64,000 nucleotides of DNA. Origin: Sulfurospirillum_A sp029027265 (GTDB taxonomy: Bacteria > Campylobacterota > Campylobacteria > Campylobacterales > Sulfurospirillaceae). This document shows, piece by piece, positions 1-8,360 of this stretch; positions within the stretch are counted from its first letter, which is position 1, and every line of letters starts with the position of its first letter. The stretch covers positions 806,001 through 870,000 of the forward strand of contig CP093061.1 of the NCBI GenBank assembly GCA_029027265.1, in the 5' to 3' direction. Below the pieces are notes generated by a model. It ran no database searches. It worked only from the letters and a program-made list of their open reading frames with translations, and was not told the DNA's origin. Position numbers and translations under genes: made by a program.

Positions 1-1838
1 CTAAGCTTAATATGAAAAATGATAGTGGTAACTTAACACCAATGTTTGCATATACTGGTAAGTCAAAGATGTGGCTTAAATGTAATGAAGCAGAGTTTGA
101 TGCAAGATACTATTTGACAAAAAAATCAATTCTTTCTAGTTGTGATGTTCAAGACCCAGATTGGAAAATAGGCTTTACAACCGGTGAATATGATAGACAG
201 GAACAGTTTTTACATACATATAATACACTTTTTTATATAGCAGATATTCCTATATTTTATCTTCCATATTTCGCTTTTCCTACAGATAATACAAGAAGAA
301 CAGGGCTTTTAAGACCAGAATTTTCCTTTGGTAGTGATGAGGGCTTTTATTATATGCAACCTATATATTTTGCTCCACAATCCAATTGGGATTTTCAACT
401 CAATCCTCAAATACGAACAAATCGTGGTGTGGGATTGCATGGAACTTTACGTTTTGCAGACTCGCCATACTCTACAGGTGAGATTTCAATAGGGCAATTT
501 AAAGAGAAAAAAAGTCATTTATTAGAGAATGATTTAAAGAATGACAAGCACTATGGATACTCAATAATGTATGATAGAAGTAAACTTTTTAGTGGATATC
601 TTGGCAAAAATGTAGAAGATGGTTTATGGGTTGATTTTAATTACTTAAATGACATAGATTATCTTAATACAATAGATAATGAAGAAAAAACTTATGATTC
701 ATTGGTTCAGTCTACGCTTAACTACTATATGAAAAGAGATTTTGATTATTTTGGACTGTATGCTAAGTATTATATAGATACTTCTAAAGATAATGATGAT
801 GATACTATTCAAGAACTTCCTACAATACAGTATCATAGATTTACAAACAATATATTAGCTGATAATGTTTTTTATTCAATAGATTATCAAGCCACTAATT
901 ACACTAGCAAAGATAAATTAGATTCAGTTACTCATGAAATTAATGCTCCTATAAGTATATATTTCCCACTTTTTGGTGATTTACTACATATTAAAGTATC
1001 TGAAAACTTTTATTTGGCAAACGTAGATTATGATGATGGAGTAGGAACTAGCGGTGGAGGAAATATAATACAAAATTTCCATAGTTTTTCTCTATATTCA
1101 GAATTAGCTAAACCATATGATGATTTTTTTCATACAATATATTTTGGTGCAAATTATATTATTCCAGGAAATAGTAAAAAAAGTGATGGTTTTAAAAATA
1201 TGTTAAATGATACAAGCTTGAAGGAACTTGAATCTTTAGTTGTTAATGCAAAAGAGAATATTTCACTTGCTCTTGTAGAATATTTTTATGATAAAGACGG
1301 TCGAAAAATGGTAACTCACTCACTAAGACAGACAATTATTATGGGTGACTTGGTTAATGATGAGTATAAATATAAAGATTTAAGTAACGATATTCAGTTT
1401 TATTTTAGTAACAATTTGACTCTTAAAAATCTTTTAAATTATTCACATGAATTTTCTAGATTTTCAAAATTTCAAACTTCGTTAAATTGGGATATAGACG
1501 ACTATAAAACAAGTTTTATACATACTTATCAAAAAGATAGTGATGATTCAGTAGATAATTATCTTACCTTCTCAATTGACACACATTATATAAAAAACTA
1601 TAATCTATTTGCAAGTATGAACTATGATATTGAAGATAATTTTTTTAAGTCGTGGCAAGTTGGTTGGACTATGAAGAAAAAATGTTGGGATTATCGTTTA
1701 GCTTATAGAGAAGAGATAGAACCAAATAGTTCTACAAAAGGTTCAACAAACAAAAGAGGTGTTTATTTGACATTTAATCTGTACCCTATAGGGGGAATCA
1801 GTTATGATTTTACAAAAGAGAGTACCCATGGTCAGTGA
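1..1838 (+). CDS. lptD: LPS-assembly protein LptD, 5'-truncated by the window edge
   Basis: Outer-membrane beta-barrel that inserts lipopolysaccharide into the outer leaflet with LptE. The reading frame is already open at base 1, and the first ATG (position 12) falls inside the protein, so the LptA-like N-terminal domain and signal peptide lie upstream of the window. Visible are the LptD-type segment with paired cysteines (C25 and C45 counted from that ATG), the IFYLPYFAFP stretch typical of the family, then about 450 residues of alternating aromatic and polar residues as expected for barrel strands. The stop overlaps the next gene, so the two are probably cotranscribed. Identification rests on the IFYLPY region and barrel pattern; fairly sure. 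Confidence 0.88.
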   Translation, partial: KLNMKNDSGNLTPMFAYTGKSKMWLKCNEAEFDARYYLTKKSILSSCDVQDPDWKIGFTTGEYDRQEQFLHTYNTLFYIADIPIFYLPYFAFPTDNTRRTGLLRPEFSFGSDEGFYYMQPIYFAPQSNWDFQLNPQIRTNRGVGLHGTLRFADSPYSTGEISIGQFKEKKSHLLENDLKNDKHYGYSIMYDRSKLFSGYLGKNVEDGLWVDFNYLNDIDYLNTIDNEEKTYDSLVQSTLNYYMKRDFDYFGLYAKYYIDTSKDNDDDTIQELPTIQYHRFTNNILADNVFYSIDYQATNYTSKDKLDSVTHEINAPISIYFPLFGDLLHIKVSENFYLANVDYDDGVGTSGGGNIIQNFHSFSLYSELAKPYDDFFHTIYFGANYIIPGNSKKSDGFKNMLNDTSLKELESLVVNAKENISLALVEYFYDKDGRKMVTHSLRQTIIMGDLVNDEYKYKDLSNDIQFYFSNNLTLKNLLNYSHEFSRFSKFQTSLNWDIDDYKTSFIHTYQKDSDDSVDNYLTFSIDTHYIKNYNLFASMNYDIEDNFFKSWQVGWTMKKKCWDYRLAYREEIEPNSSTKGSTNKRGVYLTFNLYPIGGISYDFTKESTHGQ

Positions 1839-2523
1839 GTTAAACGAATTAATATTCGATAATAGAGCAGATGCTATTGCTAAACTTCTTGATGTTTTAC
1901 CAAAAGAGAAGATGGAAGAGGATAATTGGTTGATTGTTTGTGTATCAACACAAGCTATACCGATAGCCAACATAATAGCAGAAAAACTGAATTTAAATTA
2001 CGATTTACTTTTTTGTGAACCTATATGTGCTCCAAATAATAAAAATTGTACTATTGGAATGGTTAGTGAAACAGAAGAGATAGTTTTACATAATGAATTG
2101 GTAGAGTCTTTTGAAATTAGCTTAGATTTTATATATGGAGAAGCACATAGACAGTATGAAGAGAAAATATTGCCAAAAGTATATAAATACAGAAAAGGAG
2201 ATTTAATTGGAACTTTAGATGGAAAAAATGTTTTATTGATAGATGAAGGATGTGAGACTGGTATGACAGTTATGGCAGCAGTGAAAACAGTCATTAATGG
2301 TGGTGCAAAATCAGTAGCATATGCTACACCAATACTTTCAACAGATGTAGCTAGTTCACTAGAACCTGTAATTGATGAGATATTTTTTGTTAATAAAATT
2401 TCAAATTTTGTAGATGTAGAGTTTTATTATCAAATATTAAAAGAGTTAGATACGGATACAGTCTTGGATATAATCAGCAATAGTAAAAATTACTTACCAT
2501 TTCAAAAAACTGATATTAGTTAG
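1828..2523 (+). CDS. Phosphoribosyltransferase family protein
   Basis: Cytoplasmic type I phosphoribosyltransferase-fold protein of about 231 residues. The PRPP-binding loop is visible as VLLIDEGCETGMT, followed by a helix and the AYATPIL strand, as in purine PRTases and ComF-like proteins. The nucleobase or other substrate cannot be told from sequence. I prefer the ATG at 1828, with GAGAG upstream and an 11-nt overlap with the lptD stop; an ATG at 1804 in the same frame would add eight residues. A gene of this type sits between the lptD region and pnp in Helicobacter as I recall, so the position looks ancestral. It ends just before a strong hairpin. Confidence 0.8.
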   Translation: MVSELNELIFDNRADAIAKLLDVLPKEKMEEDNWLIVCVSTQAIPIANIIAEKLNLNYDLLFCEPICAPNNKNCTIGMVSETEEIVLHNELVESFEISLDFIYGEAHRQYEEKILPKVYKYRKGDLIGTLDGKNVLLIDEGCETGMTVMAAVKTVINGGAKSVAYATPILSTDVASSLEPVIDEIFFVNKISNFVDVEFYYQILKELDTDTVLDIISNSKNYLPFQKTDIS

Positions 2524-2525
2524 AT

Positions 2526-2564
2526 GGTTTATCTTTGCTCTTAAAATAAGAGTAAAGATAAACC
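2526..2564. terminator. Strong hairpin after the phosphoribosyltransferase gene
   Basis: Arms 2526-2542 and 2548-2564 pair over 17 bp with one mismatch around a 5-nt A-rich loop. Only a short T-run follows. It lies 3 bp after the stop codon, as expected for a rho-independent terminator. Confidence 0.75.
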
Positions 2565-2679
2565 ACCTTTTGGGTAAAAAGAGAAGATGCCAGTTACTAA
2601 ATTGTCTCATGTTTGACATTTTCTCTTTTTATCTAAAAAAATAAACGGTGGTTAACGTTAGTCTAACAGGAGAATATAG

Positions 2680-4923
2680 ATGGAATATAAAATAGACGTA
2701 AACAATCAAGAAGAGATTTACGACATAGGAAAAGTTGCTCGTCAAGCAGCTGGTTCAGTAATGTTAAAAATAAATGACACTGTAATACTTGCAGCTGTTT
2801 CAAGAGATGAAAACCCAGTAGATGGGAACTTTGTTCCACTTACTGTTCAGTATGTTGAAAAAACGTATGCCGCAGGAAGAATTCCTGGTGGGTACATTAA
2901 AAGAGAGACAAAACCAGGTGATTTTGAGACACTTACTTCAAGAGTCATTGACAGAAGTCTAAGACCACTTTTCCCAGATGGTTATGCTTACCCAACACAG
3001 CTAACCATTTTTGTACTAAGTTGCGACCCTGAAGTTGACTTGCAAATAGCTGCTCTCAATGCAGCAAGTGCAGCAATGTACCTTTCAGATATACCAATTA
3101 ACAAAAATGTTGCTGGTGTTAGAATAGGTTTTATTGATGGTGAGTATATTGTAAATCCTACTAATAGCGAATTGAAATGTAGTTTACTTGATTTGTTTGT
3201 TGCAGGAACTAAAGAAGAACTTCTTATGATAGAGATGCGTTCAATCGCAACAAGTGAAACAATTTCTATGCCTATTGCTGCAATAGATCCTATGCTTGAT
3301 CCTGCTTTATGTGAAAGTTTAGTTGCATCTCATAGTGCAAATGAGTTTGACGAAGATGCAATTTTAAAAGCAATAGATGAAGCACAAAATGCAATCACAG
3401 CAGCGACCACTGCATACGAAACTACTTTTGCCCCTTTGAAAAAAGATGATGCAATTTTAGAATATAAAGATGATTTGAAAAATGACTCAATTTACGCTTA
3501 TGTTGAAGAGTTTTATAAAGAAGATGTAAAACTTGCAGTTGAAAAAATGGCTAAAAGTGAAAGGGCTAGAGACTTAAATAATATTATTAAAACAATTATG
3601 ACTGATGAAGTTGCCATTAAAGAAGAGTGGGCAAAAGATTTAGTTAGTGCAGTAGTTAATGCATATAAGAAAAAAATAGTTCGTGAAATGATAGTATTTG
3701 AACGAGTTAGAGCTGATGGAAGAAGTTTGACAGAAGTTAGACCTATTAGCATAGAAACAAATATACTACCAAAAGCACATGGTAGTTGTCTTTTCACAAG
3801 AGGGCAAACTCAAGCACTTGCTATTATCACTCTAGGCGGTGATAAAGATGGTCAGATGTTTGATAAGCTTACTGAGAAAAATGTAGCAACCGATGATTTT
3901 ATGGTGAACTATAATTTTCCAGGTTTTTCAGTAGGAGAGGCAGGACCACTTAGACCTCCAGGACGTAGAGAATTAGGTCATGGTAATCTTGCACGTCGTG
4001 CGCTAGAACCACTACTTGACCCAAATAGACTTCAGACTATAAGATTAGTTTCTGAGATACTTGAATCAAATGGTTCATCTTCTCAAGCAACTATTTGTGC
4101 TGGTTCATTAGGACTTCGTGCAGCTGGACTTGAAACAAGTAAATTAGTAGCAGGAATTGCTATGGGACTTGTTTTTGAAGGTGATAAACACGCAGTTTTA
4201 ACAGATATTATGGGACTTGAAGACCATGATGGAGATATGGACTTTAAAGTAGCTGGAACAAGAGATGGAATTACAGCTCTTCAGATGGATATTAAGCTTG
4301 GTGGTGTATCACGTGATGTTCTAAAAGAAGCATTGTATCAAGCGAAAGAGGGACGTGATCATATCCTTAGCATTATGGAAGAGGCTGATAAAGAGATACA
4401 AATCAATAGTGATATTCTTCCTAAATTAGAGCTTTTCAGCATTGATCCTTCAAAGATAGTAGATATCATCGGACAAGGTGGTAAAGTCATACGTGATTTA
4501 ATAGAAAGATTTGAAGTATCAATAGACCTTGAGAGAGACAAAGGTGAAGTAAAAATTGCAGGTGGAAGCAAAACAAAAGTAGAAGCTGCAAAGAGTGAAA
4601 TAATGGAAATTGTAAACAAACCATCATTTGGTGGGCGTGGTGGTGGAAGAGACAATAGAGGCGGTGGACGTCCTCAAAGAGAAGACAAACCAATGCCAAA
4701 GTTTACTGAGGGTGAAATTTTAGAAGGAACTGTTGTTCGTATTGTTGATTTTGGAGCATTTGTTCAACTTCCAGGCGAAGTAGATGGACTCCTTCATATT
4801 TCAAAAATAGCTGATCATAGAGTAGAAAAAGTAAGTGATTATCTTGAAGTGGACCAAAAAGTAAAAGTAAAAATCTTAGAACAAAATGGTAGAAAAATTG
4901 GTTTAGGTCTAGTAACCGAGTAA
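2680..4923 (+). CDS. pnp: Polyribonucleotide nucleotidyltransferase (PNPase)
   Basis: 3'-5' phosphorolytic exoribonuclease of the RNA degradosome; trimeric and cytoplasmic. The 747 residues follow the standard order: first RNase PH domain, all-helical linker, second RNase PH domain (FTRGQTQALAI, then the SVGEAGPLRPPGRRELGHG region), KH domain with GXXG seen as GQGG, and a C-terminal S1 domain (EGTVVRIVDFGAFV). A Gly/Arg-rich linker (FGGRGGGRDNRGGGRPQ) separates KH and S1 and is longer than usual. The start is ATG 2680 behind AGGAG. The 156-bp gap upstream contains the terminator, so pnp probably has its own promoter. Very sure. Confidence 0.97.
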   Translation: MEYKIDVNNQEEIYDIGKVARQAAGSVMLKINDTVILAAVSRDENPVDGNFVPLTVQYVEKTYAAGRIPGGYIKRETKPGDFETLTSRVIDRSLRPLFPDGYAYPTQLTIFVLSCDPEVDLQIAALNAASAAMYLSDIPINKNVAGVRIGFIDGEYIVNPTNSELKCSLLDLFVAGTKEELLMIEMRSIATSETISMPIAAIDPMLDPALCESLVASHSANEFDEDAILKAIDEAQNAITAATTAYETTFAPLKKDDAILEYKDDLKNDSIYAYVEEFYKEDVKLAVEKMAKSERARDLNNIIKTIMTDEVAIKEEWAKDLVSAVVNAYKKKIVREMIVFERVRADGRSLTEVRPISIETNILPKAHGSCLFTRGQTQALAIITLGGDKDGQMFDKLTEKNVATDDFMVNYNFPGFSVGEAGPLRPPGRRELGHGNLARRALEPLLDPNRLQTIRLVSEILESNGSSSQATICAGSLGLRAAGLETSKLVAGIAMGLVFEGDKHAVLTDIMGLEDHDGDMDFKVAGTRDGITALQMDIKLGGVSRDVLKEALYQAKEGRDHILSIMEEADKEIQINSDILPKLELFSIDPSKIVDIIGQGGKVIRDLIERFEVSIDLERDKGEVKIAGGSKTKVEAAKSEIMEIVNKPSFGGRGGGRDNRGGGRPQREDKPMPKFTEGEILEGTVVRIVDFGAFVQLPGEVDGLLHISKIADHRVEKVSDYLEVDQKVKVKILEQNGRKIGLGLVTE

Positions 4924-4929
4924 ATTAAA

Positions 4930-4960
4930 GGGATTTTAACTAAACTTTAGGTAAAATCCC
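4930..4960. terminator. Hairpin after pnp
   Basis: Nine-bp arms gggatttta (4930-4938) and taaaatccc (4952-4960) with a 13-nt loop, 6 bp after the pnp stop. There is no good T-tract, so this is a weak terminator or a 3'-end stabiliser. Confidence 0.5.
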
Positions 4961-4966
4961 AACCGA

Positions 4967-5021
4967 AACAAAGTGGTAAGTAGGGAAACTATCCGAACGG
5001 ACTTTGTTAAATAAATTTTTT
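4967..5021 (+). promoter_or_regulatory. Structured leader of atpE
   Basis: Perfect 8-bp arms aacaaagt (4967-4974) and actttgtt (5001-5008) enclose 26 nt, and T7 follows at 5015-5021 directly before the atpE Shine-Dalgarno (ttaggag). It looks like a terminator or attenuator placed between pnp and atpE. It could limit read-through or stabilise the atpE message. The function is inference. Confidence 0.4.
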
Positions 5022-5032
5022 TAGGAGATATA

Positions 5033-5374
5033 ATGAAAAAGATTCTTTTTCTTATGGTGGCATTTGCATCTTATGCACTTGCAGCAGACGTTGACGCAGA
5101 GGTTGTTATTAGACAGTTAAATGTAGAAAGTGATACTTTTGCTGCATATTCAGTATTGGCTGCTTCTGTTGGTCTTGGTCTTGCTGCACTTGGTGGAGCT
5201 ATTGGTATGGGTAATACTGCTGCTGCAACTATTGCAGGAACTGCAAGAAACCCAGGTCTTGGTGGAAAGCTAATGACTACAATGTTTATTGCGCTTGCAA
5301 TGATTGAAGCACAGGTTATTTATGCACTTGTTGTTTCTCTAATCGCTCTTTATGCAAATCCATTTATAGGATAA
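5033..5374 (+). CDS. atpE: F0F1 ATP synthase subunit c
   Basis: Proteolipid of the rotor ring of ATP synthase in the inner membrane. It has 113 residues: an N-terminal signal-like extension (MKKILFLMVAFASYALA), then the helical hairpin with a Gly/Ala-rich first helix, the polar loop around ARNPGL, and a second helix with the ion-binding glutamate in AMIEAQVIYALV. The long form with a signal-like extension is usual in Campylobacterota. It sits alone beside pnp rather than in an atp operon, an arrangement I recall from Helicobacter and Campylobacter. The Shine-Dalgarno AGGAG is well placed. Very sure. Confidence 0.95.
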   Translation: MKKILFLMVAFASYALAADVDAEVVIRQLNVESDTFAAYSVLAASVGLGLAALGGAIGMGNTAAATIAGTARNPGLGGKLMTTMFIALAMIEAQVIYALVVSLIALYANPFIG

Positions 5375-5382
5375 ATATAATT

Positions 5383-5410
5383 GAGGTCATTTAAGTGACC
5401 TCTTTCTCTT
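5383..5410 (+). terminator. Rho-independent terminator of atpE
   Basis: Seven-bp arms gaggtca (5383-5389) and tgacctc (5396-5402) with a 6-nt loop, followed by a T-rich tail. It ends 14 bp before the disrupted tRNA-Leu gene. Confidence 0.8.
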
Positions 5411-5423
5411 GGTTGATTTTTAT

Positions 5424-5460
5424 GCGTCAGTGGTGGAACGGTAGACACGCTGCCTTGAGG
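5424..5460 (+). pseudogene. 5' half of the host tRNA-Leu(GAG), split by the island
   Basis: Acceptor strand GCGTCAG, D arm and the 5' strand of the anticodon stem of a tRNA-Leu, ending in the anticodon loop. Sequence after 5461 no longer fits a tRNA. The matching 3' half lies at 27171-27225: its acceptor strand CTGACGC pairs perfectly with GCGTCAG, and its anticodon-stem strand GGCAG pairs with CTGCC here. Joined at the shared 7-mer TTGAGGG, the halves give an 86-nt tRNA with anticodon GAG. As it stands this copy cannot form a tRNA. Confidence 0.93.
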
Positions 5461-5461
5461 G
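5455..5461. other. attL core of the genomic island
   Basis: The 7-mer TTGAGGG occurs here and at 27171-27177. It is exactly the seven-base anticodon loop of the host tRNA-Leu. Left of it is the host tRNA 5' half; right of it the sequence is foreign. Seven bases fits the overlap region of tyrosine recombinases. Confidence 0.85.
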
Positions 5462-5482
5462 AACTATGTAATTGTTAAAAAT

Positions 5483-5568
5483 GCGACCGTGGTGGAACGG
5501 TAGACACGTCAGCTTGAGGGGCTGATGCACTTATGTGTGTGGGAGTTCAAATCTCCCCGGTCGCACCA
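5483..5568 (+). tRNA. tRNA-Leu(GAG), complete, encoded by the island
   Basis: An 86-nt leucine tRNA: acceptor GCGACCG pairs with CGGTCGC, the anticodon stem TCAGC pairs with GCTGA, the loop is TTGAGGG with anticodon GAG, there is a long variable arm, the T loop is TTCAAAT, and CCA is encoded. It lies 22 bp inside attL, so it belongs to the island. It shares the D-arm half with the broken host gene but differs in the acceptor, anticodon stem, variable arm and T stem, so it is not a recent duplicate. It decodes the same codons as the gene the island destroyed and would be transcribed from the same side. Confidence 0.95.
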
Positions 5569-5666
5569 AAATATGGGCTTTACAGAGCTTTTAAAAATGA
5601 AAATTACTCCAAAACAACAAAAATCAAATATAATAAATACTTATATAATCTTACTTATGCTAAAAT

Positions 5667-5691
5667 TAGGTGGTGTTTCAAGTTATGTCTC
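5667..5691. repeat. 25-bp direct repeat, left copy (probable integrase arm site)
   Basis: Identical over 25 bp to 27027-27051; it begins TAGGTGGTGT and ends ATGTCTC. The 10-mer TAGGTGGTGT recurs at 27144-27153. Placement near both ends of the island and upstream of the integrase fits arm-type binding sites of a heterobivalent integrase. The role is inference. Confidence 0.7.
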
Positions 5692-5737
5692 CAATAGGTA
5701 GATAATTGAGGTAAAAACACACGATAAAGGCAAAATA

Positions 5738-6364
5738 ATGAAACAAATAGAAACTGATAATATGGAAGATGAAACAGAAGATTTTTTTGATGTAGAAGAA
5801 ATTATTGATAATTTATCTGCTGATAGTTCTAATCTGTATCATAAACTTATGGACTTATCAGAATGTGAAGATTGTATTGTTGAAATAGTTACTGCTTATT
5901 TAATTTATGATTTCAAAACACTATTTGAACTTAATCAATCTCATGATGGAAACTTGTATGATATTATTGCTTCACTAAATCCAGTTGAAATAATGTATCT
6001 TGTAGATTTATTTATTGAATTAGACAAAGAGATTTCTAAACCTATTGATATTACCGTATTTGAAAATGCTATTAAGAAGTTTAAAAGAGACAATGCTAAG
6101 TTAAGAAAAAAACTTGAACAACCTCAATATTTAATAACTACGGCACAATTTACTCAACGATATTCTTTTACTGCTATTCAGCAAAAAGATATGAGAAGGA
6201 AAGCGATAAATCCGATACCTTATATTAAAATAGAAGATTTATTCAAACCTCCTTATAATATTAGTTCTAAAACTATTCGTTACAATACAAAAGATGTTGA
6301 ACTATGGTTAGAAAACTATGTAAAAAATGCTAAATCAACATTAAAGTTAAAAGGTGTGAGTTAA
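5738..6364 (+). CDS. HTH-domain protein next to attL; possible excisionase
   Basis: A 208-residue acidic protein I do not recognise. Residues 1-125 are Asp/Glu-rich and helical. The last 75 residues read like a short winged HTH of the MerR/excisionase kind: a helix starting LITTAQFTQRYSF, a second helix with QQKDMRRKA, then IRYNTKDVELWLENYVKN, where the R-Y-x-x-x-D-V-x-x-W pattern is typical of AlpA/Xis-like domains. It is the first gene after attL and is followed by convergent genes. A recombination directionality factor or repressor is a reasonable guess from place and fold only. Confidence 0.65.
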   Translation: MKQIETDNMEDETEDFFDVEEIIDNLSADSSNLYHKLMDLSECEDCIVEIVTAYLIYDFKTLFELNQSHDGNLYDIIASLNPVEIMYLVDLFIELDKEISKPIDITVFENAIKKFKRDNAKLRKKLEQPQYLITTAQFTQRYSFTAIQQKDMRRKAINPIPYIKIEDLFKPPYNISSKTIRYNTKDVELWLENYVKNAKSTLKLKGVS

Positions 6365-6463
6365 AAATTATTTAAATAACATACCTCTTTTATAAGTTCA
6401 ACTCATAAACAAGACACATAAAAAGTGTCTGTTCCTCTGAACCGTCGTCCTCCGTCCTAAACT

Positions 6464-7063
6464 CTACCTATACTTCTCTTTCAACCGACCACAAGAAAAA
6501 TACCGACCTTTGAACCTATAACAAATATCCCAAATATGGAACTTAACTTTATCTCTGTTCTTACGAATGGGAGTATAGAGCTTTTGGTATTCTTTGTTGT
6601 CTATCAAATCAGATTTTAGTTTGAGTTTTAATTCTATTTTTTGCTCTTGAAGAAGTAGCAACTGAGGTCTGTATTTCAACTCTACAAAAAACTTAAAATT
6701 ATTAACCTTACTCTCGTATTTTAGGATTGCTTTTCTGTTGCTGTATTGGTATATTGCTTGTTGTTTGGCTATCTGGTATAGGTTTGTTTTTCCCTCTATA
6801 TCTTTTCTTCTGCTAGTACAGTGGAAGGAATGTTCTCTGAATGCCTTACTTTTCATTATAAAGCCTCTTGATTGTATGTAGTGATATTTTATTGGTGGGA
6901 TTAAACGCTCATCATTAACTTTGTATAGCTCAGTCTTCCAAAATGATTTTTCGCCATAGCTAAAGGGACTAGTATCATAAACTATTCTTAGGTGGTAAGT
7001 GTTTTGATTATCATCTTTGAACTGCAGTTGTTTTTGTTTGATTGGTGTATCTGTGAATTTCAT
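6464..7063 (-). CDS. Hypothetical island protein
   Basis: A 199-residue basic protein with no family I can name. It is rich in Lys, Tyr and Arg, starts with beta-strand-like segments (TYHLRIVYDTSPF), has a predicted helical middle around residues 125-160, and ends in an aromatic, basic tail with two Cys (DICYRF, FSCGR) that could bind nucleic acid. It stands alone on the minus strand, facing away from the four-gene HU operon upstream of it. Just past its stop (6441-6452) is a 12-mer, accgtcgtcctc, that recurs at 22542. Confidence 0.55.
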   Translation of the reverse strand: MKFTDTPIKQKQLQFKDDNQNTYHLRIVYDTSPFSYGEKSFWKTELYKVNDERLIPPIKYHYIQSRGFIMKSKAFREHSFHCTSRRKDIEGKTNLYQIAKQQAIYQYSNRKAILKYESKVNNFKFFVELKYRPQLLLLQEQKIELKLKLKSDLIDNKEYQKLYTPIRKNRDKVKFHIWDICYRFKGRYFSCGRLKEKYR

Positions 7064-7177
7064 TGATTATCCTTTAAGTACGAAGGACAAATAAAACCGT
7101 ATTGGTAGCGGAGATATTGTCTTTTTCGTTTTTCAAGCCGATACATTGTTTGCTTGTTTGAAGAATTATACCATATG

Positions 7178-7339
7178 CTAAGGTTGGTTCTTATCCTCTA
7201 AAATCTTATTCAAGATAGTCATAAGAGCTTTATCTTTTAACTTTCTAAGCTTTGGGTCTTCTTTTTGTATCATTTCATTTTTAGCAGCTTTTTCTTGCTG
7301 TAAAGCCATTTCAATTAATAGTTCAGATATTTTATACAT
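7178..7339 (-). CDS. 53-residue hypothetical protein, last gene of the HU operon
   Basis: A small open frame of 53 codons with a well-placed GGAG eight bases before its ATG at 7339. The start overlaps the stop of the upstream 84-residue gene by 8 nt, the same tight coupling seen between the other genes of this operon. The product is helical and charged (KISELLIEMALQQEKAA at the start, MTILNKILEDKN at the end). No family recognised. Coding status is inferred from the ribosome binding site and coupling. Confidence 0.55.
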   Translation of the reverse strand: MYKISELLIEMALQQEKAAKNEMIQKEDPKLRKLKDKALMTILNKILEDKNQP

Positions 7340-7586
7340 TACAATTCTCCAATATTTCTTTTTTGAGGTACTCTACACCATGCTCTATAAAAAGGTCATG
7401 GTAATATTTTTTGTACTCAGCACTGGATATTTCAAGTTCTAAAACTGGGCTATCAATAGCTTCTAATCTATCTCTAATGATTTGAATAGCCCCAATCATA
7501 GTAGCTTTAACTAGCTCAGAACTCATATTAGGATTTTCTAGCATCTTTACACATGAGCTTAATAGGTTTTGGTCATAGATACTCAT
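7332..7586 (-). CDS. 84-residue hypothetical protein
   Basis: Small acidic helical protein, unrecognised. Its ATG shares one base with the stop of the gene upstream (TAATG), which implies translational coupling. Hydrophobic positions recur every three to four residues, suggesting a helical bundle or dimer. It lies third in the HU-79-84-53 operon. Products of such operons on mobile elements are often accessory replication or partition factors, but nothing in this sequence proves that. Confidence 0.6.
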   Translation of the reverse strand: MSIYDQNLLSSCVKMLENPNMSSELVKATMIGAIQIIRDRLEAIDSPVLELEISSAEYKKYYHDLFIEHGVEYLKKEILENCNV

Positions 7587-7825
7587 TATATATCTCCTCT
7601 TGATAGAGGCATTAAGTCTTCTATCTTGTGGTCAAAATATTTTTGGTCATTGTCATCTATTTCGTGAGTAGCTAAGAAGTCATTTATCTCTGGAAATTGA
7701 TTAAAAATCATTTTCATAGTGCCTGCCAAAATATCCCAATGTCCTTGACCAAACTCATGGGGATAATTCTTCATTAGAAGTAAGTTATGAACTAGCAACG
7801 GTATCTCTTCTTTTTTATTTTTCAT
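7586..7825 (-). CDS. 79-residue hypothetical protein
   Basis: Small acidic protein, unrecognised, with a hydrophobic central helix (WDILAGTMKMIFNQF) and an acidic C-terminus. Its ATG overlaps the stop of the HU-like gene by 4 nt (ATGA type) and it is coupled to the 84-residue gene by TAATG. No transmembrane segment and no signal peptide. Being locked between an HU-like gene and further small genes suggests joint expression and perhaps a common complex. Confidence 0.6.
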   Translation of the reverse strand: MKNKKEEIPLLVHNLLLMKNYPHEFGQGHWDILAGTMKMIFNQFPEINDFLATHEIDDNDQKYFDHKIEDLMPLSRGDI

Positions 7826-8118
7826 CTTTCATCTTGAACACCTTGAGTACCTGCTTCTACTAAATCTTTAAAAGGTTTTGATGCTTTTAGCTTGATTCCT
7901 TGTCTTTGTGGCTTTGAATATTTAGTGCCGTTTATCTCGCCTTCACAAGCTTTTTTAGTGATAGGGGTTAGAGATATGAAACCATTAATTGAAACTGTTG
8001 TGCCAGAAGCCACCATATTTTGTATGATTGCTATTGCAGAATTCAAAGTTTTTGCTACTGTTACTTGGGATTGAGAAGTTTCTTTTGCCACTTCTTCGGT
8101 TAATTGTGATTTTGTCAT
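7822..8118 (-). CDS. HU/IHF-family DNA-binding protein
   Basis: A 98-residue histone-like protein. It starts MTKSQLTEEVAK with the HU helix pair, then the dimer-forming strand ASGTTVSINGFISLTPITKK and the beta-arm region, ending in a family-like helix (KASKPFKDLVEAG). The arm is altered compared with housekeeping HU: the usual RNP tip is missing and the sequence reads YSKPQRQGIK. First gene of a coupled four-gene minus-strand operon. HU/IHF-like proteins bend DNA; here it may serve the island's integrase or replication origin, which is inference. Confidence 0.85.
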   Translation of the reverse strand: MTKSQLTEEVAKETSQSQVTVAKTLNSAIAIIQNMVASGTTVSINGFISLTPITKKACEGEINGTKYSKPQRQGIKLKASKPFKDLVEAGTQGVQDER

Positions 8119-8360
8119 TTGACTTTCCTTTTTATTTTATTTATGGACTAAAAAGGAAAAGTAATTGGTTTTAGGGGTTGAATGGAGAGAATTTTATTTA
8201 AAAGAGCTTGTTTTTTAAATCACACATTGAAAGTGCATTGGTTTTAATACCCTTAAAAGTGCTCTTGTGCTAAACTTCATTTAAAGAATATATCTCATAA
8301 AATAATCATAAATATAATTTATTTTTTAGTATAAGTATTAATAAAATTGGAAATAAAAAA

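Noticed and set aside
1743..2294. Minus-strand ORFs over lptD and the phosphoribosyltransferase
   Set aside because: Fully covered by well-supported plus-strand genes; no start signals.
5483..5568. Island tRNA as a simple tandem duplicate of the broken host tRNA
   Set aside because: Acceptor, anticodon stem, variable arm and T stem differ, and the split halves pair only with each other.
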